A stretch of DNA of 64,000 nt from Stigonema ocellatum SAG 48.90 = DSM 106950 (lineage in GTDB: Bacteria > Cyanobacteriota > Cyanobacteriia > Cyanobacteriales > Nostocaceae): NCBI GenBank assembly GCA_016903675.1, contig JADQBA010000028.1:9555-73554 (forward strand), given 5' to 3'. Each line of letters begins with the position of its first letter. Positions within the stretch are counted from its first letter, which is position 1. The position numbers and the translations under genes are program-made. The notes under the pieces are model-generated. The model saw only the letters and a program-made list of their open reading frames with translations, did not search any database and was not told where the DNA came from. This document shows positions 7,879 through 16,237 of this stretch, in pieces.

Positions 7879-8112
7879 TCATCTGTTCGCAACGAACCCC
7901 ACAAATGCAGGAACTACGATTAACTCGCTGTACTCCAGCACCGACCCAGTGCCGTAATAGGATAAATATACACCACCGAGGGCTTTACCAGGCCATAGAG
8001 AAATAATTTTTAACTCTGAGGGGATAAGCGGACGCACTCGGTCAATGTTGACGAAGTGCAAAGTTAAAATAGCGTAGCCTTTAAGTGTCCAAGGTGCTTG
8101 TGGATATGCCAT
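7879..8112 (-). pseudogene. Acetoacetate-decarboxylase-like protein, 3' truncated
   Basis: From ATG 8112 the minus strand encodes MAYPQAPWTLKGYAILTLHF and on to GKALGGVYLSYYGTGSVLEYSEL, the N-terminal ~70 residues of an acetoacetate decarboxylase superfamily protein (ADC fold). Family members are normally about 200-250 residues; here the frame ends at 77 after VVPAFVGFVANR, where the sequence joins unrelated repeat-rich DNA. The rest, including the expected catalytic lysine, is missing. Likely a non-functional remnant. Confidence 0.7.
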
Positions 8113-8485
8113 TTTTCTTTCCTTATACCATATCAGACGGGCTTTGGCGATCGCGTCCAACAAACTGGGCAATCAAAATCAAAGCCCCTGTTTTTTAATA
8201 TTTTTAATATAAACATTTTTTTAACTTATATCTTGCACCTCTTGGCATAAACCACGCTTCAACAGATAAAAATTCATAAAATTGACCAAAAATCATTAAA
8301 TACTGAGTTTTTTTAATGTGCTATCTGGTTGGTGCAAAACGTCAGTTTACCAACTTATTTATTACCAATAAAAATAATGTCTTTTTTGATAAAGTTGGTA
8401 GAAATAAATTGAAATTTTGAAGACTTGCTAAATCCTAAAATAACTGAGAAACTACTTATTAATAACAATTAAATACCACTATCTT
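8113..8485. other. AT-rich intergenic region with short MITE copy
   Basis: Apart from the element at 8230-8340 the stretch is AT-rich and non-coding. The last ~120 bp before the TauE-like gene probably hold its promoter, but no specific motif could be assigned. Confidence 0.5.
8230..8340. mobile_element. MITE family 1, internally deleted copy
   Basis: It begins ATCTTGCACC and ends GGTGCAAAAC (last three bases diverged). It keeps both flanks of the 3314-3515 element but lacks the central hairpins, leaving 111 bp. This is an older or internally deleted derivative. Confidence 0.65.
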
Positions 8486-9355
8486 ATGGGTGTTTTCTCA
8501 ATACTTATTCTTGCTGTAATTTTCTTGCTAGCCAGCATTATTAGTGTTATTGCTGGTAGCACATCTCTTATAACCGTACCTGTAATGCTCGAGTTTGGCG
8601 TTGAACCACGTATCGCCATTGCCACTAATATGCTGGCATTAACCTTTATGAGTTTTGGTGGAACACTACCTTTTATTGGTAAAAGACTGATTAATACTAG
8701 ACGTTTACCATTGCTGATATTCTTAACGCTCATTGGCTCAATGTTGGGGGCATTACTTGTTCTTGTTATCCCATCAAAATCAATGCCATTGATTATTTCT
8801 ATCTCAATGATTGCTGTTGCAATATTTTCAATTGCTTACCGGAATGCTGGAGTAGTTTTCGTAGAGGTAATACCTTCACAGATAGCAGAAGTAGCAGGCT
8901 ATATAGCCACTTTCTTACTTGGTATTTATGGTGGTTTTTTCAGTGGAGGTTATGTTACGCTGCTGACAGCAGCCTACGTAATGTTCTTTCGGATGACTTT
9001 TGTTGAAGCAATAGCGACGACTAAACTTATTAATATTTTCTCCTCACTTATAGCTACCCTTATTTTCACTAAAGAAGGAATAGTAAATTACCAGTTAGGA
9101 ATAATTCTTGGTGTAGCCATGTTCATAGGTGGAGTGATTGGAGGTCGTATGACCCTCAAATTGAGCAACCTATGGTTACAGCGTATTTACCTCACAGTCG
9201 TTACAATCCTTGGATTTATAACACTGCGTAAATCTCTGCATCAAAATCACTCAACTAGCACGACTATTGATTCCGATGATCACAATAAAATTTCTACCTT
9301 CTTCAATCCCTCATTCTCACCGTTTATTCCGGCTTTGAGGGTATTTTTCCGGTAA
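8486..9355 (+). CDS. TauE/SafE family membrane permease
   Basis: A 289-residue integral membrane protein with about eight hydrophobic segments, of the sulfite exporter TauE/SafE (DUF81) family. The repeated halves start with ASIISVIAGSTSLITVPVML and AGYIATFLLGIYGGFFSGGY; the paired G-G-G/S motifs are typical. Family members move sulfur-containing anions or other small organic anions; the substrate here is unknown. The C-terminal ~30 residues are hydrophilic and not conserved-looking. The gene stands alone, with MITE copies on both sides. Confidence 0.87.
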   Translation: MGVFSILILAVIFLLASIISVIAGSTSLITVPVMLEFGVEPRIAIATNMLALTFMSFGGTLPFIGKRLINTRRLPLLIFLTLIGSMLGALLVLVIPSKSMPLIISISMIAVAIFSIAYRNAGVVFVEVIPSQIAEVAGYIATFLLGIYGGFFSGGYVTLLTAAYVMFFRMTFVEAIATTKLINIFSSLIATLIFTKEGIVNYQLGIILGVAMFIGGVIGGRMTLKLSNLWLQRIYLTVVTILGFITLRKSLHQNHSTSTTIDSDDHNKISTFFNPSFSPFIPALRVFFR

Positions 9356-9446
9356 GGCGGCTGAGGCGAAAGAACGGCGTTTGGTACCTGTGCTTCAACT
9401 CCAGAGGTGCATCCGATAAAAGACCCAGTACGATTAGGGTGGGAAC

Positions 9447-9615
9447 AAAATAAGGAGTCACAAAATTGACAGTGATTTCAAAACTCATTCAGTCCTCTTT
9501 TAGAGGACTTATGCTATTAGCCTGGGACTTGAAGTCCCAGGCGGATACGGGCGCAGTCAGAAACCCATTTAATACTGAGTTATTTTTTTGATGTACTACC
9601 AGGCTGGTGCAAGAT
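9447..9615. mobile_element. MITE family 1, left end missing
   Basis: From AAATAAGGAGT to GGTGCAAGAT this matches the element at 3314-3515, including both hairpins. The left terminal repeat and ~35 bp are replaced by unrelated sequence. Confidence 0.8.
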
Positions 9616-9654
9616 GTGAATAGGAGGGAAAATTTATAACTATATATATTAGCC

Positions 9655-9693
9655 AAAAAATACCCATCCAGATATATTCTGGAATGGGGTATC
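9655..9693 (-). terminator. Intrinsic terminator of dnaK
   Basis: Read on the minus strand, the stem arms ATACCCCATTCCAGA and TCTGGATGGGTAT enclose a short A/T loop and are followed by TTTTTT, about 40 bp past the dnaK stop. This is a standard rho-independent terminator. Confidence 0.8.
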
Positions 9694-9731
9694 TTAATGG
9701 TAGGTAGGACATTAGCCCACCATACCCATAA

Positions 9732-11642
9732 CTACTTAGACTCGGTGAAATCAGCATCAATCACATCATCACCACCAGTACCAGTACCAGAGGAGGAAGC
9801 ACCATCACCAGGGGTGCTAGAACCAGGTGCACCGCCACCGGCTTGTTGATAGATGTTGCTACCAACTGCGAATAGCGCCTGTTGTAGTTCTGGCATGACC
9901 TTCTTGATCCGCTCATCGTCTTCCTTGGAAATAGCATCCCGCAGGTCTTTGACCAAACCTTCGACCTTGGTCTTGTCAGCAGCCGGGACTTTATCACCCA
10001 AGTCTTGGATCTGCTTCTCAGCTTGGTATGCCAAAGAGTCAGCTTGGTTCTTGAGGTCAATTTTCTCACGACGCTCTTTGTCAGCAGTAGCGTTTTGTTC
10101 AGCTTCTCTGACCATGCGCTCAACATCACTTTTATCCAAGGTAGAAGCGCCAGTAATACTGATGGACTGCTCCTTACCAGTGCCTTTGTCCTTAGCGGTA
10201 ACGTTCAGGATACCATTGGCGTCAATATCAAAGGTCACTTCAATCTGAGGTACGCCACGTGGTGCTGGAGGAATGCCATCGAGGCGGAAGGTACCCAAAC
10301 TCTTGTTATCATTTGACATTTCCCGTTCGCCTTGGAGGACGTGAATTTCCACGTTGGTTTGACCATCCACGGCGGTGGAGAAGACTTCTGACTTCTTGGT
10401 AGGAATAGTGGTGTTGCGGGGGATAATTTTGGTCATCACACCGCCTAATGTTTCCACACCTAGGGAGAGTGGTGTCACGTCTAACAGCAAAATACCCGTA
10501 ACATCACCAGCGAGAACACCAGCTTGAATTGCTGCACCCACTGCCACAACTTCATCAGGGTTGACGCTTTGGTTAGGATCTTTACCTAACACCTGCTTCA
10601 CTATCTGTTGTACTGCTGGAATGCGGGTAGAACCACCAACTAATACGACTTCATCAATATTGCTCTTAGTTAGTTTGGCATCCCTCAGGGCGTTTTCTAC
10701 AGGAACGCGGCAACGGTCGATTAAGTCGGAACAGAGTTTTTCAAACTGAGTGCGAGTCAGGGTCGTATCCAGGTGCTTCGGACCATCCTGGGTAGCGGTA
10801 ATGAATGGCAGGTTAATTTCCGCTTGAGTGACGGAAGAAAGTTCAATTTTGGCTTTCTCAGCAGCTTCTGTCAAACGTTGTAAAGCTTGTCTGTCTTTGC
10901 GCAGCTCAATGCCTTCTTGTTTTTTGAATTCTTCAGCAAGGAAATCAACGATTTTCTTATCGAAGTCGTCACCACCAAGGTGGGTATCACCAGATGTGGC
11001 TAACACTTCAAAGACACCGTCGCCTACTTCTAGGATGGATACGTCGAAGGTACCACCACCAAGGTCAAATACGAGGATGGTTTCGTTGCTCTTCCTGTCA
11101 AAGCCGTATGCTAAAGAAGCGGCAGTGGGTTCGTTGATAATCCGCAGGACTTCAATACCAGCTATTTTACCAGCATCTTTGGTAGCTTGCCGCTGGGAGT
11201 CGTTAAAGTAAGCGGGAACGGTGATGACAGCTTGGGTTACGGTTTCACCGATGTATTTGCTAGCATCTTCAACGAGTTTGCGGAGAACTTGTGCAGAAAT
11301 TTCTTCTGGAGCAAACTGTTTACCAGCTATGGGACAGTCTACCTTGACGTTGCCGCTGCTGTCACGCAGGACTTTGTAAGAAACTTCAGTAGCTTCATGG
11401 GTAACTTCATCGTAGCGACGTCCGATGAAGCGTTTGACCGAGTAAAAGGTATTTTCGGGGTTCATCACCGCTTGACGTTTGGCGATTTGACCTACCAAGC
11501 GATCGCCATTTTTCGCAAAGGCAACTACTGAAGGGGTCGTCCGAAAACCTTCCGCGTTAGCAATAACCGTGGGTTTTCCACCTTCCATCACTGCCACGCA
11601 GGAGTTTGTCGTACCTAAGTCAATTCCAACAACTTTTGCCAT
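9732..11642 (-). CDS. dnaK: Molecular chaperone DnaK (Hsp70)
   Basis: A 636-residue Hsp70 chaperone that binds exposed hydrophobic peptides under ATP control with DnaJ and GrpE in the cytoplasm. The ATPase domain (about 1-380) opens with VVGIDLGTTNSCVAV and contains VFDLGGGTFDVS and VGGSTRIPAV. The linker and substrate-binding domain follow (LLLDVTPLSLGVETLGGVMT), then a helical lid and an acidic tail ending DDVIDADFTESK. Length and tail match DnaK2-type cyanobacterial paralogues, the general stress member, though paralogue number is not certain from sequence alone. Single gene with its own terminator; no grpE or dnaJ adjacent. No CIRCE inverted repeat was seen upstream. Confidence 0.97.
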   Translation of the reverse strand: MAKVVGIDLGTTNSCVAVMEGGKPTVIANAEGFRTTPSVVAFAKNGDRLVGQIAKRQAVMNPENTFYSVKRFIGRRYDEVTHEATEVSYKVLRDSSGNVKVDCPIAGKQFAPEEISAQVLRKLVEDASKYIGETVTQAVITVPAYFNDSQRQATKDAGKIAGIEVLRIINEPTAASLAYGFDRKSNETILVFDLGGGTFDVSILEVGDGVFEVLATSGDTHLGGDDFDKKIVDFLAEEFKKQEGIELRKDRQALQRLTEAAEKAKIELSSVTQAEINLPFITATQDGPKHLDTTLTRTQFEKLCSDLIDRCRVPVENALRDAKLTKSNIDEVVLVGGSTRIPAVQQIVKQVLGKDPNQSVNPDEVVAVGAAIQAGVLAGDVTGILLLDVTPLSLGVETLGGVMTKIIPRNTTIPTKKSEVFSTAVDGQTNVEIHVLQGEREMSNDNKSLGTFRLDGIPPAPRGVPQIEVTFDIDANGILNVTAKDKGTGKEQSISITGASTLDKSDVERMVREAEQNATADKERREKIDLKNQADSLAYQAEKQIQDLGDKVPAADKTKVEGLVKDLRDAISKEDDERIKKVMPELQQALFAVGSNIYQQAGGGAPGSSTPGDGASSSGTGTGGDDVIDADFTESK

Positions 11643-12021
11643 TGTAGATTCTGGCTCCGTATAACTACAAAGAATGAATGAGAGTATTAAGGGCTAAATT
11701 TTGAACTAACTGATCTATGAAACCAGCCAGTTCAGCATGGCAGTCACTTCAACAAAGGAAACCTTCGCAACGCACTGCCTCTTGAATACCTTTGGTCTGG
11801 CTTTTCTCTGGAGTTTTCACCCCAGGTTATGCTGATATATATACTGAGCCTGTGTAGCCAGTCCTTGAAGGGTGGTTTTCCGAACCTTGTTGGGACGGTT
11901 AAGCCTCAGAATTTGTTTAATTGGCTCATCGATTGAATTGTTTTCACTGTGTCTAATGTATGAGAATTAATACCCGGAGGAATTGGGGTGAACCGTAACG
12001 TCTGAGTGGTGTTTGCCGTCT
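11643..12021. other. dnaK upstream region
   Basis: About 380 bp without a gene, presumably containing the dnaK promoter and leader. No CIRCE element or other heat-shock operator was recognised. Confidence 0.5.
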
Positions 12022-12286
12022 TTAGAGTAGGGAGGAGGGAGGAGGGAGTGGGGAGTGGGGAGGTGGGGAGGTAGGGGGATAGGGAGAATGTAGTATTTCT
12101 TGCCCCCTATCACCCCTATCACCCCATTCCCCATTCCCCATTCCCCATTCCCACTCCCCACTCCCCACTCCCCACTCCCCACTCCCCATTCCCCATTCCC
12201 CACTCCCCATTCCCCACTCCCCACTCCCCATTCCCCACTCCCCATTCCCCACTCCCCATTCCCCACTCCCCATTTCCCATTCCCTT
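12022..12286. repeat. Heptamer tandem repeats (CCCCACT/CCCCATT) upstream of dusB
   Basis: A G-rich arm (GGGGAGTGGGGAGG, from 12022) is followed from 12117 by about 23 units of CCCCACT or CCCCATT, the short tandem repeats common in heterocystous cyanobacteria. The two arms are complementary and could pair in RNA. The array ends some 35 bp before dusB. The apparent open frames here are repeat translations. Confidence 0.92.
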
Positions 12287-12322
12287 GGTAAAATGGAAAA
12301 TCTGGAGTAATCTACATAATTT

Positions 12323-13378
12323 ATGGTGACGCTATCTCCAAGTCTGAAAGCTAGAGTCTCAACTCCGTTGAAAATTGGCGATTTTGAGGTAAAAAGTCGG
12401 GTTCTCCAGTCGCCTTTGTCTGGAGTGACGGACATGGTGTTTCGGCGTCTGGTGCGTCGTTATGCGCCAGAGTCCATGATGTATACGGAGATGGTGAATG
12501 CAACTGGGTTGCACTATGTGAAAAATTTGCCCAAAATCATGGAGGTAGACCCTAACGAAAGACCAATTAGCATTCAACTGTTTGACTGTCGCCCTGATTT
12601 TCTCGCCGAAGCGGCGGTAAAGGCGGTTGCGGAAGGGGCTGATACGGTTGATATTAATATGGGCTGCCCTGTCAATAAAATTACCAAAAATGGTGGTGGT
12701 TCTTCGCTGTTGCGTCAGCCGGAAGTTGCTGAGGCAATTGTTCGAGAAGTGGTGAAGTCCGTAGATGTACCAGTGACGGTGAAAACTCGCATCGGTTGGA
12801 ATGACCGGGAAATCATTATTCTCGACTTTGCTAAGCGGATGCAGGATGCTGGGGCAAAAATGATTACAGTACATGGCCGCACCCGCGCCCAAGGGTACAA
12901 TGGTAACGCCCGCTGGGAATGGATTGCTCGTGTTAAGGAAGTTCTTTCTATCCCGGTGATTGCGAATGGGGATATTTTCTCGGTGGAAGCGGCGGTGAAG
13001 TGTTTAGAACAAACTGGTGCTGATGGGGTAATGTGTTCCCGTGGGACTTTAGGTTATCCTTTTTTGGTGGGAGAAATTGATCACTTTCTCAAAACCGGGG
13101 AAATTTTACTACCACCTACGCCTATTCAGCGATTGGAATGTGCTAGAGAACATTTGCAAGCTTTGTGGGAATATAAGGGCGATCGCGGTGTGCGTCAAGC
13201 CCGTAAGCACATGACTTGGTATGCTAAAGGCTTTGTTGGTGCGGCTGATTTACGCGGACAGTTAAGTATGGTTAATACGGTTCATCAGGGTTTTGAGTTG
13301 ATTGACTACGCAATTGCGCAACTGGTTAATGGTTATGAACCAGAGGAAGAGACAGAATCTAGCTTCGCATTGGTTTAA
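12323..13378 (+). CDS. dusB: tRNA-dihydrouridine synthase DusB
   Basis: A 351-residue FMN enzyme that reduces uridine to dihydrouridine in tRNA. The TIM-barrel domain shows the flavin-binding start (VLQSPLSGVTDMVFRRL), the catalytic motif NMGCPVNKITKNGGGSSLL with Cys115, and VKTRIGWND, TVHGRTRAQGY and IPVIANGDI. The C-terminal helical domain begins after the phosphate-binding segment (GVMCSRGTLGYPFLVGEI). The start ATG 12323 lies just after the heptamer array. A 75-bp piece from within this gene (12520-12594) recurs at 14702-14776. Single-gene unit; function firm by family. Confidence 0.95.
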   Translation: MVTLSPSLKARVSTPLKIGDFEVKSRVLQSPLSGVTDMVFRRLVRRYAPESMMYTEMVNATGLHYVKNLPKIMEVDPNERPISIQLFDCRPDFLAEAAVKAVAEGADTVDINMGCPVNKITKNGGGSSLLRQPEVAEAIVREVVKSVDVPVTVKTRIGWNDREIIILDFAKRMQDAGAKMITVHGRTRAQGYNGNARWEWIARVKEVLSIPVIANGDIFSVEAAVKCLEQTGADGVMCSRGTLGYPFLVGEIDHFLKTGEILLPPTPIQRLECAREHLQALWEYKGDRGVRQARKHMTWYAKGFVGAADLRGQLSMVNTVHQGFELIDYAIAQLVNGYEPEEETESSFALV

Positions 13379-13468
13379 TTAGGGGTGTAGGGGTATGGGG
13401 GTGTGGGGGTGTAGGGGAAACTCATCTTCAACGCATAACAGCTTAATCAGCGAACACTAAGGTTAACA

Positions 13469-13684
13469 ATGGTATCTAATGAGTTAGTGGAGCAATTACG
13501 CGGGCTCAATCGTGTAGATAAACTTCAGGTGATTCAACTTTTGGCTGCCGATCTTGCAAACGACGAAACCAATCTGATCAAATCTGGTGCATCATACCCT
13601 GTTTGGTCTCCCTACGATGCGGTAGAAGCTGCCAATATCATGTTAGAGGCGTTAAATGCTGAAACTTCCATAAATCATGAGTAA
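13469..13684 (+). CDS. Small conserved hypothetical protein, 71 aa
   Basis: Sequence MVSNELVEQLRGLNRVDKLQ then ASYPVWSPYDAVEAANIMLE; a short helical protein. The segment SGASYPVWSPYDA is reminiscent of small proteins found just upstream of retropepsin-like genes in cyanobacteria, and a broken retropepsin-like gene indeed follows at 13876, separated by a MITE. It may therefore be the surviving first gene of a two-gene unit like the pair at 20326-21020. No function is known. Confidence 0.6.
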   Translation: MVSNELVEQLRGLNRVDKLQVIQLLAADLANDETNLIKSGASYPVWSPYDAVEAANIMLEALNAETSINHE

Positions 13685-13840
13685 GTAGATCGGCACAGAA
13701 AAACCGAACTATATAAATTTATGTATTGGTTTGTAGTTGCGCTTCAGCGCTCATATCTAGGGCGCTGTAGACACGAAGTGGCTTCCCGCAAGGGTAGCGC
13801 AACTACAAACCTTTAATTATTCACGCCGACCTACTTAAAC
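13682..13840. mobile_element. MITE-like nested inverted repeats
   Basis: Outer arms TAAGTAGATCGGC (13682) and GCCGACCTACTTA (about 13828) enclose an inner inverted repeat, GGTTTGTAGTTGCGC at 13728 and its complement ending at 13811. The element separates the 71-aa gene from the downstream fragment and overlaps the stop codon of the former. A related end (CACGCTGACTTACTA) occurs near 21157. Confidence 0.65.
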
Positions 13841-13875
13841 CAGCAAGATATTCTTTTATTTCAACTGATCCCAGT

Positions 13876-14214
13876 TTGGGAGAAGCAAGCTTTAAGCCGT
13901 TTTTACCACTAACGTTGAATCATGGGGAAAAATCACAGTCAGTTATCGGACTTTTGGATACAGGAGCAACAGTTATGATTACTCAAATGATGGTACAGCC
14001 CTCATCCTGGGTTGAGTCTGGGATTCAAATCAGCAAAGTTAGAGATTTGCTTTTGTTCAAATTCACCTCAGAACTACAGTCTCGGCTCGAAGAACTTTCT
14101 CAGAAGAGAAAAGCTGGTATGCTAACCTCCGAGGAAGAAGCAGAATTAGCAGGAATATTGGAACTTGATAGAATTTTTACTTTGCTCAATGCTAGAATAA
14201 TAGCTGAATCATGA
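13876..14214 (+). pseudogene. Chimeric frame: retropepsin start joined to another gene's tail
   Basis: Residues ~1-34 (FKPFLPLTLNHGEKSQSVIG then LLDTGATV) are the start of a retropepsin-like aspartic protease with its DTG motif. The rest (RLEELSQKRKAGMLTSEEEA to LDRIFTLLNARIIAES) resembles the C-terminus of a different small helical protein that precedes HNH-nuclease genes. The expected protease flap and second half are absent, so this reads as an in-frame fusion formed by deletion. Its TGA overlaps the ATG of the HNH remnant (ATGA). The first codon (TTG 13876) is uncertain. Confidence 0.6.
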
Positions 14215-14357
14215 CAGTTAATGATGCAACCAAAAAATTAGTCAGACAAAGAGCAAAATTCCTTTGCGAATACTGTCATTCTCTGGAAACCGTTCTACTG
14301 TTTCAAAAACTTTGTCCACAAATACTTGAGAAAATACTGGAGTATCTCTTGCAATAA
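14211..14357 (+). pseudogene. HNH endonuclease remnant (N-terminus only)
   Basis: Only the first ~26 residues (MTVNDATKKLVRQRAKFLCE then YCHSLE) look like a small HNH nuclease, with the CxxC zinc pair of the family. After codon 26 the sequence switches to the antisense of a RelE/ParE-type gene and the frame runs to TAA 14357. The catalytic HNH residues are missing. Confidence 0.65.
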
Positions 14358-14415
14358 AATCACCAATAGCTTGAAGGTCATCAAGTGCTTGAGAAGTCCA
14401 ATTTATTCGTGCCAT
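14242..14415 (-). pseudogene. RelE/ParE-type toxin, 3' truncated
   Basis: From ATG 14415 the minus strand encodes MARINWTSQALDDLQAIGDF then IARDTPVFSQVFVDKVFETV, the N-terminal half of a RelE/ParE-family toxin. Homology-like sequence ends near RFPEN, where it meets the HNH fragment; family members are ~95-100 residues, this frame only 57. It overlaps the antitoxin gene by 13 bases, the normal coupled order. Toxic activity is unlikely because the C-terminal catalytic strand is lost. Confidence 0.72.
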
Positions 14416-14594
14416 TTCTTGATACGCTCTTTAGCTTCTGCATGTGAAATAATATCACCTGCTACCACCTGTGCGATTCCTTGTTCAACTTTATATAAAA
14501 AGTACAGACGCTCCATAACATCTGTGAAAGTACAATCTTGGGGCATTTCTTCTAAAACCTTTAATATTTTTTGCTTCACTGTAGTCTCTGTCAT
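14403..14594 (-). CDS. Antitoxin partner of truncated RelE/ParE toxin
   Basis: A 63-residue helical protein, MTETTVKQKILKVLEEMPQD then CTFTDVMERLYFLYKVEQGI, resembling small antitoxins that precede ParE/RelE toxins in cyanobacteria. Intact; its stop overlaps the toxin start. With the toxin truncated it is an orphan antitoxin. Confidence 0.65.
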   Translation of the reverse strand: MTETTVKQKILKVLEEMPQDCTFTDVMERLYFLYKVEQGIAQVVAGDIISHAEAKERIKKWHE

Positions 14595-14892
14595 GATATT
14601 TAGCCTACGTTAACGACTACCGCTTAAAAACATTTTCCTGTCAGAATAATAGCACAGGCACTATAGGTTTAAGGGAAACACAAACAGCCATTTAGAAGTG
14701 AGAAAAATTTGCCCAAAATCATGGAGGTAGACCCTAAGGAAAGACCGATTAGCATTCAACTGTTTGACTGTCGCCCAAGGTCTGTCAGCATCGTCCATGA
14801 GATATGTTATCAGTCACTACTACACTGAAGCAAAATTAAAAATTAAAATAAAGGTAATAAAAGAATAAACTCTACCTATTCTCGAACTCAGT
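14595..14892. other. Intergenic region with dusB fragment
   Basis: Non-coding apart from the 75-bp dusB-derived piece at 14702-14776. The AT-rich last ~100 bp may hold the promoter of the kinase-like gene. Confidence 0.5.
14702..14776 (+). repeat. Copied 75-bp internal fragment of dusB
   Basis: Matches 12520-12594 of dusB with two substitutions and no gaps. It carries neither start nor stop and is not part of a gene here. Confidence 0.93.
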
Positions 14893-15606
14893 ATGGATGG
14901 AGCGTACATAAATCTGCTGATTGAGAGTGTGAACCAACAGCTACTCCCTGGGTTGCTGATCGAGAGTGTCGATCCCCACAACCCGGTGAAAGTCCACCAT
15001 CTCCCCGACCCTTGGCGGCTTGTTGGTACAGGAAATTACGCCGCAGTCGTCTATCACCCTGACTACCCAAATCAGGTAGTGAAGATTTACGCACCCGGAC
15101 GACCAGGTTTCGAGGAGGAAGTGGAGGTCTACCGCACCCTAGGTTCCCACCCAGCCTTTTCTGAGTGTCTGTATGCTAAAGACAACTTCTTAGTCCTGAA
15201 GCGGCTGCATGGAGTGACCCTCTACGATTGCATGCACCTTGGTCGGCAAATCCCAAAGCAGGTCATACAGGACATCGACTTTGCCCTAGACTATGCTCAT
15301 AGCCTTGGTCTTTACCCCCATGACGTCCACGGTCGTAATGTGATGATGTTCCAAGGTAGGGGACTCGTGGTAGACGTTTCGGACTTCCTCCATCAGGAAA
15401 CCTGCTCAAAGTGGAATGACCTGAAGAAGGCATACTACTGGCTGTATCTCCCCCTCTTATCACCGCTTCGGCTACGAGTGCCCTACTTTGTTTTAGATGT
15501 TGTCCGCATCAGCTATCGTCTAGGAGCGAGGTTCATGGATAGGTTGTGTAGTCTCTTGAGCAACGCTACAGTTAAATTTTCACGACTTTCAAAGTCTTCA
15601 GGCTAG
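14893..15606 (+). CDS. Atypical protein-kinase-like protein
   Basis: A 237-residue protein with the layout of a divergent kinase. It has a nucleotide-loop-like segment (LVGTGNYAAVVYHP), a candidate ATP lysine in QVVKIYAPGRPG, a catalytic-loop-like PHDVHGRNVMMF (HxD...N) and a metal-site-like VVDVSDF in place of DFG. That keeps the main catalytic positions of a small Rio/ABC1-like kinase, but substrate and activity are unknown. The last 12 residues (TVKFSRLSKSSG) are encoded by the antisense of a copied decarboxylase fragment (15568-15698), so the natural C-terminus has been replaced. Codon use is somewhat more GC-rich than in its neighbours. Confidence 0.65.
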   Translation: MDGAYINLLIESVNQQLLPGLLIESVDPHNPVKVHHLPDPWRLVGTGNYAAVVYHPDYPNQVVKIYAPGRPGFEEEVEVYRTLGSHPAFSECLYAKDNFLVLKRLHGVTLYDCMHLGRQIPKQVIQDIDFALDYAHSLGLYPHDVHGRNVMMFQGRGLVVDVSDFLHQETCSKWNDLKKAYYWLYLPLLSPLRLRVPYFVLDVVRISYRLGARFMDRLCSLLSNATVKFSRLSKSSG

Positions 15607-15698
15607 TATCAGCACAACCGCTGATAAATCCGCCCATGGTCTGGATTGTTTGCAAATATTCTAAAGCTGCTTTGGTGATAACTTCTCCGGGCATCAAA
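15568..15698. repeat. Copied 3' end of the decarboxylase gene
   Basis: 131 bp matching 17363-17493 with two substitutions, in the same orientation. It covers the last ~42 codons and stop of the Orn/Lys/Arg-type decarboxylase. Here it forms the end of the kinase-like gene read from the opposite strand. Confidence 0.95.
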
Positions 15699-16007
15699 GT
15701 ACTATTGAATATTTTTATCAATTAACCACACCATTTTTCGTACCACTTGGTTGAGGCGGAGGCGAGTTTATGCTATGCGATCGCCAACAAAATGCTGTCT
15801 GACTCATGAACTGTCTGACCACCTATTTGAAGAATGGTGACTTTATGATTGACATTATCGATGGCAACAATACATCCTTCTTATTAGCTGGGTGGAAGTT
15901 TTTTATAGAGAAGCCAAAGGGTGGTTGGGGCTAAAAGAATATCAAGTTAGAGATAAAAGAAGTCTACTTCGGCATTTTATTTGGGCTTAATTTTTGTTTA
16001 AGTCCCG
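15699..16007. other. Junction region with gene scraps
   Basis: On the minus strand near 15780-15885 a frame reads IVAIDNVNHKVTILQIGGQT then VHESDSILLAIA and stops: it looks like the C-terminus of some protein but I do not recognise it. On the plus strand a transposase tail follows (15898-15990). Confidence 0.4.
15898..15990 (+). pseudogene. IS701/IS4-type transposase remnant
   Basis: Thirty codons reading VFYREAKGWLGLKEYQVRDK then RSLLRHFIWA and a stop, recognisable as the C-terminal region of an IS701-like (DDE) transposase. Everything upstream and the element ends are missing. Confidence 0.65.
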
Positions 16008-16208
16008 TTAATTGCTGCCATCGCTTTGCAGTGTTTTAATTACTGCTTGAATGCGGTATCGTGCCTCACAAATATAATATTCAGCTTCCCCAACATCTTC
16101 AAAAACATCATTAAATCGAGGATGAGCTTCACCGAACAAAGTTCTCAGCTTCTTATGAACTTGGTCTAACTCTTGCTGTATTGCTTCAAGTTTTACTTTG
16201 TCGTCCAT
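16008..16208 (-). CDS. Small hypothetical protein, 66 aa
   Basis: From ATG 16208 (MDDKVKLEAIQQELDQVHKK) this encodes an acidic, strongly helical protein, probably coiled coil in its first 25 residues, ending IQAVIKTLQSDGSN. It is 29 bp from the end of the DUF3368 toxin gene and in the same direction, so it may be co-transcribed with that pair. Not recognised as a known family. Confidence 0.55.
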   Translation of the reverse strand: MDDKVKLEAIQQELDQVHKKLRTLFGEAHPRFNDVFEDVGEAEYYICEARYRIQAVIKTLQSDGSN

Positions 16209-16237
16209 ATTGCAACTCCTATCCTCATTTGCCCTAT

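Noticed and set aside
7635..7904. Minus-strand frame beside the truncated decarboxylase-like gene
   Set aside because: Its end is translated from GGGTGTGA repeats and its start lies in junction DNA.
9853..11531. Frames antisense to dnaK
   Set aside because: Shadows of a highly conserved coding sequence; common opposite GC-biased codons.
11967..12435. Gly/Glu/Trp-rich and Pro/His/Ser-rich frames around 12.1 kb
   Set aside because: Pure translations of CCCCACT/CCCCATT heptamers.
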